Assembly (NCBI RefSeq): GCF_003355155.1
Contig: NZ_CP031320.1
Coordinates: 542,359 to 606,358, forward strand
Length of the DNA: 64,000 nt
Reading direction: 5' to 3'
Source: Streptomyces armeniacus
GTDB lineage: Bacteria; Actinomycetota; Actinomycetes; Streptomycetales; Streptomycetaceae
The notes under the pieces were generated by a model, which was not told where the DNA came from, ran no database searches, and worked only from the letters and a program-made list of their open reading frames with translations. The translations under genes and the position numbers were made by a program. Shown in pieces: positions 1 through 10,959 of the stretch; the stretch's first letter is position 1; the number at the start of each line of letters is the position of its first letter.

Positions 1-1029
1 CCCCGTCGAGCCGCGCCGCACCAGCTCCGGTTCGAGCGTGTGCGTCCGCGCCCGCCCCCGCTCGCCGGAGATCCGCTCCAGCAGCAGCGCGGCGGCCCGG
101 CTGCCCATCTCGTAGACGGGCTGCCGTACGGCGCTCAGCCCCGGCTCCACGATCCGCATCCAGGTCAGGTCGTCGAACGAGACGACGGAGCAGTCCTCGG
201 GCACCGCGCACCCGCGGCGCTGGAGTTCCTGCCAGACGGCCTCGGCGACCACGTTGTTCGCCGCGAAGACCGCCGTGATGCCCGGGTTGGCGTCCAGGAA
301 GGCGGCGACGTCGCCCTGCGGGTCGGCCGGGCGCAGCCCGAGGTCCAGAACCAGGCGCCGGGACAGCGGCACCCCGGCCTCCCGGTGAGCCGCACGGTAT
401 CCCTTGAGGCGGCCCATGCCCGTGTCCCACATGGTCTCGTCGAGTACGACCGCGATGCGCCGGTGGCCGAGCTCCAGCAGGTGCGACACGGCCTCGCGCG
501 CGCCGCGTTCGCTGTCGATGGTCACCGCGTCGCAGCCCCGTACGCCGGACCGCCGGTCGACCTCGACGACCGGCGTGCCGTGCTCGACCAGCAGGCCGGT
601 CGCGCTCCGCCCCACCGGGGCGAGCAGCACGCCCGCGGCGCGCATGGACAGGAAGGCGCGCGCGCCCTCCAGCGCCTGCTTGTCGCTGCCGTGGTCGTCG
701 ACCAGCACCATCTGGTGGCCGGCGGCGGCGAGGGTCTGCTCCACACCGGCGGCGAGCAGGGCGTAGAACTGGTTGCGCAGGTCGGAGACGAGCAGCCCGA
801 CGAGCCCGCTGGAGCGGCCCTTGAGGCTGCGCGCGGAGACGTCCGGCACGTAGCCGAGCCGTACGGCGGCGGCCTCGACCTGCTCCTTGACACCCGCGGC
901 GACATAGCCGTGCCCCGCCAGCGCCCGCGAGGCCGTCGACCGGGAGGTCCCGGCCTCCTCCGCCACCTCGCGCAGCGTGACGCGGGGCCGTGCCCGCTTG
1001 CCCTTGCCGCCGTGCGCGTCCCTGCCCAT
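1..1029 (-). CDS. LacI-family transcriptional regulator (C-terminus cut by window edge)
   Basis: The visible 343 codons begin at ATG 1027-1029 and stay open to base 1. Residues about 18-70 form the LacI helix-turn-helix and hinge (TLREVAEEAGTSRSTASRAL, then VRLGYVPD), followed by a periplasmic-binding-protein-like sugar sensor domain (VGLLVSDLRNQFYALLAAGVE; later GVRGCDAVTIDSERG and a terminal VRRGSTG). The family represses sugar catabolic genes and releases DNA when a sugar binds. It lies 106 bases downstream of the glycoside hydrolase gene on the same strand. The two double operators at 3058-3087 and 5122-5151 have exactly the LacI-type 14-bp form, so this protein is the likely repressor of both neighbours (inference). 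Only the last few residues appear to be missing. Confidence 0.92.
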   Translation of the reverse strand, partial: MGRDAHGGKGKRARPRVTLREVAEEAGTSRSTASRALAGHGYVAAGVKEQVEAAAVRLGYVPDVSARSLKGRSSGLVGLLVSDLRNQFYALLAAGVEQTLAAAGHQMVLVDDHGSDKQALEGARAFLSMRAAGVLLAPVGRSATGLLVEHGTPVVEVDRRSGVRGCDAVTIDSERGAREAVSHLLELGHRRIAVVLDETMWDTGMGRLKGYRAAHREAGVPLSRRLVLDLGLRPADPQGDVAAFLDANPGITAVFAANNVVAEAVWQELQRRGCAVPEDCSVVSFDDLTWMRIVEPGLSAVRQPVYEMGSRAAALLLERISGERGRARTHTLEPELVRRGSTG

Positions 1030-1135
1030 CAACCCCGCTCTTTCCTCGGTGACAGCCTCAACGGTGACAGTTCGGCCGGTGCCGGTCTTACGGGTGACAT
1101 CCGGACCGGTGCCTGTCCGGCCGCCGACGGCGGCT

Positions 1136-2983
1136 TCACCGCGGGCGGCCCGCGCGCCAGCGGGCCCACTGCTCGCGCAGCGCCGCGTAGTCGCGCTCCT
1201 CGAGGGGCTCGCCCGTACGGTCGAGGTGCGTCGCCACGTACAGCGCCGGGATGCCCAGCTCCGTCTTCGCGGCGGCGTAGCCGCGCCACTGCTCGCGATC
1301 GGGCGCACACCAGTCGTCGGTGTCGACCGGCAGCTGCGGGCAGGAGGCCGCGGCGACGGCCGCGCGGTACCGCATCTGCGGTACGACGGGCGCGTACGGG
1401 TCCGGGTCGTCGAGTCGCAGCATGTCGTTCAGCCGGATCATGTCGGTCACCTCCGCGAAGGCCGGGTGCGGGGTGTGCGTGATGACCAGTGCGTCCGGCT
1501 TCGCCCCCTTCGCCGCGTCGTGGATCGTGGCCAACAGATCGTACAGGAGCGCGATGCCCCATGTGCTGCCGCGAGTTGACAGGGAGTAGCCCGAGGGCGT
1601 GTCGGCGGTGAAGTCGATTTTGAGGCCGTCGGCGCCGAGCCCGTCCGGGGCGAGCATCCGGGAGACGTTCGCGGCGAGCAGCGCGCGGGCCTCGGGGTTG
1701 CCGGGGTCGAGCGTGACGGGTGTGCCGTCGGGCGTACGGACGCACAGCTCGTCGGACACCCCCTCGGTGGCCCAGGCACGCCACCACAGCAGGACCTTCT
1801 GACCGCGCTCGTGGCGTGCGGCGATCCACTCCCGCAGGGCGGGCCACTTGTCCTCGTCGGGTTCCCAGGAGCCGTACGAGCGCTGCCACTTGTCGTCGAT
1901 GACCACGGTGCCGGGGACGAGCCCGTGCGCCTCCAGATGCGCAAGGTGCGCGTCGTACTCGGCGCGGGTGCTCAGCGCGGGCGCGGGGGTGCCGGTGTCA
2001 CGGGCCCGCGCCATCTGGGCGCCCCAGCCGCAGAACATGGGCTCGGACCACCAGGCGGGGTCTTCCGGGGCCCCGGCCTCGTCCGGCACCCGGGGCGCCC
2101 AGCCGTGGCCGGCCAGCCAGGCGCGGTGCGCGCGCAGTCCGGCGTACGGGTCGGGGTGACCGGGCGAGACCAGCACCGCGGGGGTGCGGAAGTCGCCGTC
2201 CACGGCGGTATGCCCCTCGTACGCGCAGCGCAGGTGCCAGCCGTGGTCGGAGGGGACGTACTCGAGCTGCGTGAACGTCTGCTCCCGTACGGGCGAGCCG
2301 AGCCCGACGGTCCACCAGCGCCGGGCCGCGGCGCCGTCCCCGGCGGGGTCCTCCGGCCCGGCGCCCGCGGGGTCCGCGGTGTCCGCCGGCGACCGCTCGG
2401 TGAGGGCGAGACAGAGCGGCGCAGGCGTGAAGAACCAGTGGCCGCGCCCCGGCCGCGCGTCACCGCACGCCCCGATCACCGCGCTCTCGCCCGCGCCGCG
2501 CAGCAGCCTGCGCGGCGGCCCGGGGTTGGGCGTGAAGAGGGTGTGCCAGGCGTGGCCGCTGGGCCGCAGCCCGCTGCCGCGGGCGCCGAGCGCGGAGCGG
2601 GTGGCGAGCAGCGCCACCGCGTCCAGCCTGCCGTGTCCGCGTACGCGCCAGCTCAGTTCGGGCCCGGCGGCGGTGCAGGCGATACGGGTCTCGGCGTGCT
2701 CCCAGGCGGTGCTGCGCCGGTCGACGGTGACGACGGGGACGGCAGCCGCCGTCTCCAGCCGGGGCGTCGCGACGGACAGGGTCTCGTCCGGCACACCGAT
2801 CTGGTCCAGCGCGCCGGGCAGCTGGAGTTCGACGGGGTGGCCGCCGCCCGCGGGACCGGCGGCGGCGAGGCGGGCGGTGGTGCCGTCGGCCGCCACGGTC
2901 AGCCGGTACGCGGGCGCGGTGACCTCGACCGCACCGTCGCCGAGCCGCCGTGCGGTGACGGCGGGCGCCGACGCGCCGCTCAT
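1136..2983 (-). CDS. Glycoside hydrolase, GH36/GH31-like TIM barrel (putative alpha-galactosidase type)
   Basis: 615 aa. The N-terminal half (about 1-260) is a beta-sandwich-like region rich in short strands. The C-terminal half is a TIM barrel with TVVIDDKWQRSYGSW, KVLLWWRAWATEG and GLKIDFTAD; the Asp in the last motif sits where clan GH-D/GH31 retaining enzymes carry the nucleophile. A candidate acid/base lies in IRLNDML or VDTDDW. No signal peptide is visible, so the substrate is probably a small imported sugar or glycoside. ATG 2981-2983 is chosen because the double LacI-type operator (3058-3087) lies 75 bases upstream; the ribosome binding site is weak. The exact family and substrate cannot be fixed by eye; alpha-galactosidase is the best guess. 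Confidence 0.75.
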   Translation of the reverse strand: MSGASAPAVTARRLGDGAVEVTAPAYRLTVAADGTTARLAAAGPAGGGHPVELQLPGALDQIGVPDETLSVATPRLETAAAVPVVTVDRRSTAWEHAETRIACTAAGPELSWRVRGHGRLDAVALLATRSALGARGSGLRPSGHAWHTLFTPNPGPPRRLLRGAGESAVIGACGDARPGRGHWFFTPAPLCLALTERSPADTADPAGAGPEDPAGDGAAARRWWTVGLGSPVREQTFTQLEYVPSDHGWHLRCAYEGHTAVDGDFRTPAVLVSPGHPDPYAGLRAHRAWLAGHGWAPRVPDEAGAPEDPAWWSEPMFCGWGAQMARARDTGTPAPALSTRAEYDAHLAHLEAHGLVPGTVVIDDKWQRSYGSWEPDEDKWPALREWIAARHERGQKVLLWWRAWATEGVSDELCVRTPDGTPVTLDPGNPEARALLAANVSRMLAPDGLGADGLKIDFTADTPSGYSLSTRGSTWGIALLYDLLATIHDAAKGAKPDALVITHTPHPAFAEVTDMIRLNDMLRLDDPDPYAPVVPQMRYRAAVAAASCPQLPVDTDDWCAPDREQWRGYAAAKTELGIPALYVATHLDRTGEPLEERDYAALREQWARWRAGRPR

Positions 2984-3057
2984 CGGACGACCACGGCGGC
3001 ACTGCCGCCGGTATCGGTGGACACGGCCGACTCCCGTCTGTAGCAGGTCACTGCATA

Positions 3058-3087
3058 TGGCATCGATCCCAGCTGGGAACGATGCCA
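3058..3087. promoter_or_regulatory. Tandem LacI-type operators upstream of the glycoside hydrolase
   Basis: Two 14-bp LacI-type sites are separated by GC: TGGCATCGATCCCA (3058-3071) and TGGGAACGATGCCA (3074-3087). Each is nearly palindromic around the central CG, and the two are also inverted copies of each other, so the whole 30 bp is a larger palindrome. An almost identical copy lies at 5122-5151. Position 75 bases upstream of the hydrolase start fits a repressor site. Confidence 0.85.
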
Positions 3088-3218
3088 GCCTGCCGCAGAC
3101 CCGTCAAGACCGCCCTTCGCCCAGGCCAGGCCGCGGGTCATGGCTGACACGGCCGTCCCGCGTGCAGACCGTGCGCGGACGAGTGCGAGCGGCACGCCTC
3201 CATGCCGCTGACGGCCCC

Positions 3219-5057
3219 TCAGCGCACGCTCACCAGCGCCTCCGCCTGCTGCCCGAACCGCATGCGCCCCACGGTGAGATCCGCCGCCACGCGGTGCCGC
3301 TCCACCGCCGGCGCGTCCGCGGGCACCCGTACGAGGAACGTCGTCACCGTCTCCGCGTGCCCGCCGATCCCGAACCGCGCCGTGTCCGGCTCGACCGCCC
3401 ATCCGGCCGGTACGGCCAGCCGCACCTCGGCGTTCTCGGGCCCCGGGAACGGGTTGAGCACCTCGACCTCCAGCCGCACCGTGCCGCCGGCCGTGACGGC
3501 GCTGCGGTACGGCGCGATGCGCGCGCCGAAGCCCTCGGCGCCGAAGTCGACGTCCCGGGGCAGCACTTCGCGGTGCAGCCGCGCCAGCCGCTCCCCCTCG
3601 GTCAGCAGCATGTCCAGATACGCGTCGGTGACCTCTAACGGCTGCCAGTGCCCGCTGATCATCAACTCGGGGCGCAAGTCGCGGTACAGCTCGGCGCTGC
3701 GCGTGAAGTCGTCGATGCGGAAGCGGTTGCGGTACTGGTAGTTGAGCAGTTCGGGCCGCAGCCCCGGCTCCCACTCGGTGCTCTGCTGGTCGCCGGTGGC
3801 GATGACGCGGCGGCCGTCGGCGGTGAAGGAGTAGGCGGCGGCGTAGAGCGTGTGGCCGGGCAGGTCGTGCACCCCGATCTCGTACTCGCGCCACCGCACG
3901 GGCGTGTCCAGCGGCAGTTCGCGGTCGACGGGGATCGGGTCGTACCACAGGCAGGGCAGGTCCCAGTGTGTCGGCGAGTGCAGTACGGGCGCGATGTGCG
4001 CGGGCGACCAGACGGAGGTGCCGTGCACCTCGCGGAGCAGGTTGAAGCCGGCGACGTGGTCGTCGTGGTAGTGCGTGGGCAGGGCCACCTCGACGCGGTC
4101 GACGCCGTGGTCGCGGCGCAGCGCCTCGACGGACGCGAGCAGCGGGCGGCGCGCGGAGCGGTCCTGTCCGCCGGCCAGGCCGGTGGTCAGGTCGTAGCCG
4201 AAGTCGAGGAGCAGCGCGGTGCCGTGGTCGGACAGCAGGGCGTACGAGTTGGCCATGGACGTGGTGTTGCGCAGCAGGTGCGGGGTCACCTCGCGCCACG
4301 GCCGGTGCAGCATGCGCTCGGGGTCCCAGGGTTCGCGGCGCCGGCTGTCGATCAGTTCCTGGAGGTGTGTGCGGAGCCGGTCGACGGCGCGCGGCGGGTC
4401 GGTCACGGGCTCGCCATGCGAGGGCAGCAGCAGCTCGGGCCGGTGCTCGTGTGCGAGGAGCTGCATGCAGGACAGTACGGTCGCCGCCACGCCCTCCCGG
4501 CCCGCGAGGTCGTGGAAGCCGGTGTACGCCCACTGGGTCGCGGCGAGCGACCACAGCCGGCCCTCGCCGTGCACCAGGTCGCCGACGAAGGCGAGGCGGC
4601 GGCCACCGTGCTCCACCAGATAGCTGACGGAGCCGACGGTGTGGCCGGGTGTCGGTAGCGTGTACACGTCGAGGGGCCCGTGCCGCCGGGTGCGGTACTC
4701 GGCGACGGTGCCGGTGACGGGCACCTGCTCGAGCAGGGAGTAGCGATCCTGGCGTACGTCGTAGTCGTTGTCGAACCGGCGGGTGCGCCAGTGCTCGTCG
4801 ACCTCGGCGATGAGGTCGTGCTCGACGGGCGGCACCCAGATCCTGATGCCGGCCGCGGCGGCGCGGGCCAGGCCCTGCACCTGGTCCCGGTGGTGGTGGG
4901 TGACGAGCACGTCGGTGACCTCGTCGACCTCGTAGTCGGCGAGGTGGTCGAGGACATCGCCGCTGCCGAAGTCGATCAGGACGGCCTGCCGGCCGGCCCG
5001 CAGCACGTAGACGTTGCAGGTGTCCCGGAAGAGGAACACGTCACTGCCGATGAGCAC
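3219..5057 (-). CDS. Two-domain metallo-beta-lactamase-fold hydrolase
   Basis: 612 aa from a GTG start (5055-5057) preceded by an AGGGGCGG-type ribosome binding site; the reading frame stays open further upstream but has no homologous-looking content there. Two MBL domains lie in tandem. The first (about 1-270) has THHHRDQ, where the final metal-binding His of HxHxDH is Gln, plus TPGHT and FVGD. The second (about 285-520) has a complete THYHDDH, LPGHT and ATGD set. A C-terminal beta domain (about 530-612) follows. Codon 474 (3636-3638) is TTA, so expression may depend on the bldA tRNA. It shares its operator with the glycoside hydrolase, which suggests a joint role in using a sugar-linked ester or lactone, but the substrate is unknown. 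Confidence 0.82.
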   Translation of the reverse strand: MLIGSDVFLFRDTCNVYVLRAGRQAVLIDFGSGDVLDHLADYEVDEVTDVLVTHHHRDQVQGLARAAAAGIRIWVPPVEHDLIAEVDEHWRTRRFDNDYDVRQDRYSLLEQVPVTGTVAEYRTRRHGPLDVYTLPTPGHTVGSVSYLVEHGGRRLAFVGDLVHGEGRLWSLAATQWAYTGFHDLAGREGVAATVLSCMQLLAHEHRPELLLPSHGEPVTDPPRAVDRLRTHLQELIDSRRREPWDPERMLHRPWREVTPHLLRNTTSMANSYALLSDHGTALLLDFGYDLTTGLAGGQDRSARRPLLASVEALRRDHGVDRVEVALPTHYHDDHVAGFNLLREVHGTSVWSPAHIAPVLHSPTHWDLPCLWYDPIPVDRELPLDTPVRWREYEIGVHDLPGHTLYAAAYSFTADGRRVIATGDQQSTEWEPGLRPELLNYQYRNRFRIDDFTRSAELYRDLRPELMISGHWQPLEVTDAYLDMLLTEGERLARLHREVLPRDVDFGAEGFGARIAPYRSAVTAGGTVRLEVEVLNPFPGPENAEVRLAVPAGWAVEPDTARFGIGGHAETVTTFLVRVPADAPAVERHRVAADLTVGRMRFGQQAEALVSVR

Positions 5058-5402
5058 TTCCCGCCCCTGTCCGCCCTGCCGCGGCGCTCCGTGGCACCCG
5101 TACGGGCACTGCGCCGCTCTATGGCATCGATCCCAGCTGGGAACGGTGCCAGGTGCCGTGGCCGGGGTCAAGACACGGCGCCCGCTCCCCCCGCCCGCGG
5201 GCCCGCGCACCACTCGGGGGTTTACCGCCGCAGCGCGGGGAACCCGGGCCGTCCGGGTGAGCGGCCCGCTGGAGAGAGGCCGCGGGCGCGGGGTTTCCGG
5301 GATGCCCGCGCCCGCGGCCGGCCGGCGTGGGCCGTACGGCGGGTGCCGCGGTTTGCTGCCGGCCCGGCGGTGGTACCTCGCGATGCACCTGACCCCGGCG
5401 AG
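5058..5402. other. Intergenic region between divergent MBL and DUF2267 genes
   Basis: 345 bases without a supportable gene. It holds the second LacI-type double operator near its left end and presumably the promoters for both divergent genes. I see no clear -10/-35 boxes, RNA gene or insertion sequence. Confidence 0.6.
5122..5151. promoter_or_regulatory. Tandem LacI-type operators upstream of the MBL gene
   Basis: TGGCATCGATCCCA (5122-5135), GC, then TGGGAACGGTGCCA (5138-5151). It differs from the copy at 3058-3087 by one base. It lies 65 bases upstream of the GTG start of the two-domain MBL protein, almost the same spacing as the other copy to the hydrolase start. Confidence 0.85.
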
Positions 5403-5804
5403 ATGAGCGAGTCCGATATGCCTTACGAAGCCTTCGTGGCCACCGTCCGCGAGCGCGGTTCGTACGAATCCGGGGAAGCGAAGGAGGTCGCCGAGGCGGT
5501 CATCGCCGCCCTCGGCCGCCGCCTGACCCCGGAGGCGGCCGAGCACCTGGGCGACCAGCTGCCCCCGCCCCTCGCGGAAGTCCTGGCCCAGGCCCCGGCC
5601 CGGTCGGAGACGTGGGGCGTGGAGGAGTTCTGCGCCCACATCGCCGCCCTGCTGGGCACGGACACGGAGACGGCCGAGGAGTACGCCCGTACGGTGCTGA
5701 CGGCCGTGGCCGACCAGGTCACCGGCGGTGAGCTGAACAAGGTGATCAGCCGCCTGCCCTCCGGCTACGCGGCCTTCTTCGGCCACCCCGAACTGGCCGA
5801 CTGA
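5403..5804 (+). CDS. DUF2267 family protein
   Basis: 133 aa, cytoplasmic, all-helical. The pattern (YEAFVATVRERG..., then AALGRRLTPEAAEHLGDQLPPPLAEVL and a second helical half ending GYAAFFGHPEL) is that of DUF2267 proteins, which are common in actinomycetes and have no established biochemical function. ATG 5403 is the first sensible start. The ribosome binding site is weak; an internal ATG at 5418 is an alternative. Confidence 0.75.
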   Translation: MSESDMPYEAFVATVRERGSYESGEAKEVAEAVIAALGRRLTPEAAEHLGDQLPPPLAEVLAQAPARSETWGVEEFCAHIAALLGTDTETAEEYARTVLTAVADQVTGGELNKVISRLPSGYAAFFGHPELAD

Positions 5805-5911
5805 ACCCCGCCCTCCTTCGGCGGCCGGTCGTACGCCGCGGCGCGCGGGCACCGCCGCACGCGGGTGCCCACTGCGCACCGCTTTAGGGGGTGCCGACGC
5901 GCACCGCCTAA

Positions 5912-7357
<1,446 letters not shown>

Positions 7358-7550
7358 TCCCGGCCTGAGCCTGATCCGAGCCCGGTCTGAGCCCGGTCTG
7401 ACGGTCCGGCGTACGGGCCGCGTACGCGCGTGCTCCGTACCGACCGCGGCCGCGGTGTGACGTACGCCTCCCCGCCCTCTCCGATGTCACATTCCGCGCT
7501 CCCGCCCGCCTCATGCACGTGTGAGAGCGGAACACGGGAGAGGGGCGACG

Positions 7551-9970
7551 ATGCTCGACCGACTGGCGAACCTGGTCATCAGCAGGGCCCGCGGGACCCT
7601 GCTGGCCGTGCTGGTCATCGTGCTCGGTGCGGGCACGCTGTCGATGGGTCTGAACGACCGGCTGACCATGGGCGGCTACGAGAGTCCGGACACGGAGGCG
7701 GCGCGGGCCGACGCCGTACTGGAGAAGGAGTTCGGGCAGGGGAAACCCAATCTGACCCTCCTGGTCAGGGCGCCCCGCGGGCTGGACGACCCGGCCACCG
7801 CCAGGGCCGGTACTCGGCTCACGGAGCGGCTGGCCGCCGAGGACACGGTGCGCAACGTGGTGTCGTACTGGTCGCTGGACAGGGCGCCCGCGCTCCGTTC
7901 CGGGAGCGGCGGCGAAGCGCTGGTCAGCGGCCGGGTCCTGGGCGACTTCGACGAGGTCAACGACCGGGTGGCGAAGCTGCGCGCGGAGTACACCGGCACG
8001 CTGTACGGCCTGGACGTCACCCTCGGCGGCAACGCGCTGATGAACCACGAGAGCGTGGAGCGCGCCGCAGACGACGCCGCGAAGGCGGAGACGCTCGTCT
8101 TCCCGCTCGTCCTGATCGTGCTGGTGCTGATCTTCGGCTCGGTGGTGGCGGCCATGGTGCCGCTCTCGGTCGCCCTGGCGACGATGCTGACGGTCTTCGG
8201 ACTGCTCTGGGGACTCACGCACTTCTTCGAGGCGAACAACCTCATCGTGAACATCTGCACGTTCCTCGGGCTCGGTCTCGCCATCGACTACAGCCTGCTG
8301 TTCGTCACCCGCTACCGCGAGCACACCGCGAAGGGCACGCCCGTTCCGGACGCGATCCGGGCCACGATGCGCACGGTCGGCCGCACCGTGACGTTCTCCG
8401 CGGTCACGCTCGCGGTGGCGTTCCTGTCGCTGGTCGCGATGCCGTTCGGGATGCTCCGCTCCATCGGCGTCGGCGGCACCGCGACGACGCTCGCGGCGGC
8501 AGCGGCGACGCTGGTCGTCGTACCCGCGATGCTCGCGTGGGCGGGCCCGCGGATCGACCGGCTGCGGCTCGTACGGAAGCGCGCGCCGGGCACCGTACGG
8601 GCGGCCCGGCCGGAGGGCCGGGCACGGCCGGAGGGCCGGGCACGGCCGGAGGGCCCGGCACGGCGCCGACAGCCGGGGCTGACACGGCAGAGGCGGGCGC
8701 GGACACCGCGGGCGGCCAGGGCGCGTGGCACCGGCTGGCCGTCACGGTGATGCGCAGGCCGGTGCCGCTGATGCTGGGCGTCCTCGCGCTCATGGGCGTC
8801 CTCGCGGCGCCCGCCCTCGACCTGAACATGCGGCTGCCGGACGAGCAGATGCTGCCGAAGTCCACGCAGTCGGCGCGGGTCGCGCAGGACGTACGGGCCG
8901 GGTTCGACAGCCGCGAGGCCCAGGCCATGCAGGTCGTGGCGCGCGGCATCGGCGACCCGGACGGCCGGCGGCGCGACCTCGACGCGTACGCGAAGCACCT
9001 CTCCGGCCTCGACGGGGTCGCCCGCGTCGACGGCCTGACCGGCAGCTACGCGGGCGGCGAGCGTACGGTGCCGCCCGGCCGCTTCGCCGCCCGGTACGCC
9101 TCCGCGGACAGCGCCTACCTCTCGGTGGTGCCCGCCGTGGACGGCCTGTCGTCCGAGGGCGGCGACGTGGTGGACCGCGTACGGGCGGCGGAGTCCCCGT
9201 TCGGCGGGGTGATCGTCGGCGGCCAGCCCGCCGTCTCCGTCGACACCTTCGACACGGTGGCGGAGAAGCTGCCGGTGTCGCTGGCGATCCTGGCGGTCGG
9301 CACGTACGTGCTGCTGTTCCTGCTCACGGGCAGCGTCATCCTGCCGCTCGTCGCGATGCTGCTGAGTGCCCTGAGCCTGTCGGCGACGTTCGGCGCGCTG
9401 GTCTTCGTCTTCCAGGACGGCCATCTGCGGTGGCTGGTCGGCGACTTCATCAACACCGGCGCGATCACCTGGTCCGTGCCCGTGATGGTGGCGGCGCTGG
9501 GCTTCGGGCTGTCGATGGACTACGCGGTGTTCATCCTGTCCCGGATCAAGGAGGAGTACGACCGCAGCGGCGACAGCCGGCTGTCCGTGGCGATCGGCCT
9601 GGAACGGGTCGGGAAGGTGATCACGTACGCGGCGGTCATCCTGTCCCTCGTCTTCATCGTCATGATCACCTCCGGGCTCAGCTACATGAAGGCGCTGGGC
9701 CTGGGCATGCCGCTCGCCATCCTGATGGACGCCACCCTGATCCGCGGCGTGCTGCTCCCCGCGTTCATGCGGCTGCTCGGCCGCGCGTGCTGGTGGGCGC
9801 CCGGTCCGCTGCGGCGGCTGCACGCCCGCTACGGCCTCAGCGAGCAGGCGGCGGCACCGGAGGAGCGGCGGGACGGTGCGGCCGTACGGGAGCCGGGGCC
9901 GGGGCCCGGGTCGCCCGGGTCCCGTACGGGCGGGTCCGAGCGCGAGCCGGCGCCGGGCCGGGTCCGGTAG
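7551..9970 (+). pseudogene. MMPL/RND-family transporter interrupted by a frameshift
   Basis: An MMPL membrane transporter split between two frames. The first half starts at ATG 7551 after GAGAGGGGCGACG, with one TM segment at about 12-32 and a TM cluster around 180-350 (LVLIVLVLIFGSVVAAMVPL, LGLGLAIDYSLLFVTRYREH, LAVAFLSLVAMPFGMLRSIG). That frame terminates at 8750. The second half (MRRPVPLMLGVLALMGVLAAPALDL; later LGFGLSMDYAVFILSRIKEEY) runs in another frame to 9970. The switch falls in or near a linker made of three 18-bp GC-rich repeats (8607-8660). One missing base would restore a protein of about 806 aa with the usual two-repeat MMPL topology. Either a real loss of function or a sequencing error in a difficult stretch; I cannot tell which. 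Confidence 0.8.
8607..8660. repeat. Three 18-bp tandem repeats in the MMPL linker
   Basis: Units CGGCCGGAGGGCCGGGCA at 8607-8624 and 8625-8642, then a copy with one change at 8643-8660. The unit length keeps phase, so copy number alone does not explain the frameshift. Confidence 0.9.
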
Positions 9971-10112
9971 GCGGCGCCCGCCGCCGTACGGCGCCTGAGG
10001 ATGGACCCCGGGGTGCGCCTGGGGACCTTTCTCAGGCGGCCGTTTGGGCGGGCGGAGGCGCGGTACCCGCCGGGCACTCGGACGCGGTCCGCCGCCGGAA
10101 GGAGGAACCGGA

Positions 10113-10862
10113 GTGAGCGTGTACGTCTACGGGGTCGCCCGGTCCGGTCATCCGGCGCTCCCCGAGCGGATGGACGGCGTCGGCGATCCGCCGCGCCCCG
10201 TACGGGCGCTGCGCGAGGGCCCCCTCGCGGCGCTCGTGAGCGACTGCCCGCCGGGGCTCCGGCCCGAACGGCACCACCTGATGGCCCATCAGCACGTGCT
10301 GTCGACGGCGGAGGCGGCGGAGGTGGTGCTGCCGCTGCGGTTCGGCAGCGTCTCGCGGGACGAGGACACCGTCCGGCACGCCCTGGCCGAGCACGCCGAG
10401 CACTATCTGGCCCAGCTGGACGAGCTGGAGGGCCGGGTCGAGTTCAATGTGAAGGCCGCACACCGGCAGGACGCCCTCCTCCACCAGGTGATCACCGAGG
10501 AGCCCGAGATCCACGCGCTGAGCAGCGCGAACCACGCCGCGGGCGGCGGCAGCCACCAGGACCGGCTGCGCCTCGGCACGATGATCGCCGAGGCCGTACG
10601 GGCCCGCGAGGACCGCGACGCCGCCCTCGTCGAGGAGGCCCTGTCGCCCTGCGCGGAACGGCACTGCCCCGGCCCGGAGAACGACTCCTCCCTCGTGAAC
10701 CTCTGCTTCCTGCTGCCGCGCGAGGGCTGCGACGCGCTGCGCTCCGCCGTACGGACGCTCCAGGAGCGCAACCCGCAGCTGAACCTGCGCGTGGCCGGGC
10801 CGCTGCCCCCGTACAGCTTCGTCACCTCCCCCGCGGCGGCCGCCCGGCACGCGGGCCGGTGA
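10113..10862 (+). CDS. GvpF/GvpL-family gas vesicle protein
   Basis: 249 aa from GTG 10113 with a strong GGAAGGAGGAA ribosome binding site. The sequence begins SVYVYGVAR and contains HHLMAHQHVLSTA, VVLPLRFGSV, a GRVEFNVKA strand and LNLCFLLPRE-type C-terminal strand (VNLCFLLPRE), the pattern of GvpF/GvpL. In gas-vesicle clusters these bind the major shell protein GvpA. No gvpA or other gvp gene is present in this window, so this copy is an orphan whose role may differ. Confidence 0.85.
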   Translation: MSVYVYGVARSGHPALPERMDGVGDPPRPVRALREGPLAALVSDCPPGLRPERHHLMAHQHVLSTAEAAEVVLPLRFGSVSRDEDTVRHALAEHAEHYLAQLDELEGRVEFNVKAAHRQDALLHQVITEEPEIHALSSANHAAGGGSHQDRLRLGTMIAEAVRAREDRDAALVEEALSPCAERHCPGPENDSSLVNLCFLLPREGCDALRSAVRTLQERNPQLNLRVAGPLPPYSFVTSPAAAARHAGR

Positions 10863-10959
10863 ACCCCGCGCCGCCGCCAGGCCGGACGCCGGGGGATGAT
10901 GGCCGGTACGGGCCGGAGCGGTCCCGTATGAACGGCCAGGCGGGAAAGGCGGAGCTGAC

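Noticed and set aside
8750..9970. Second half of the MMPL transporter as an independent gene
   Set aside because: It begins inside the linker without a ribosome binding site and completes the two-repeat topology of the first half.
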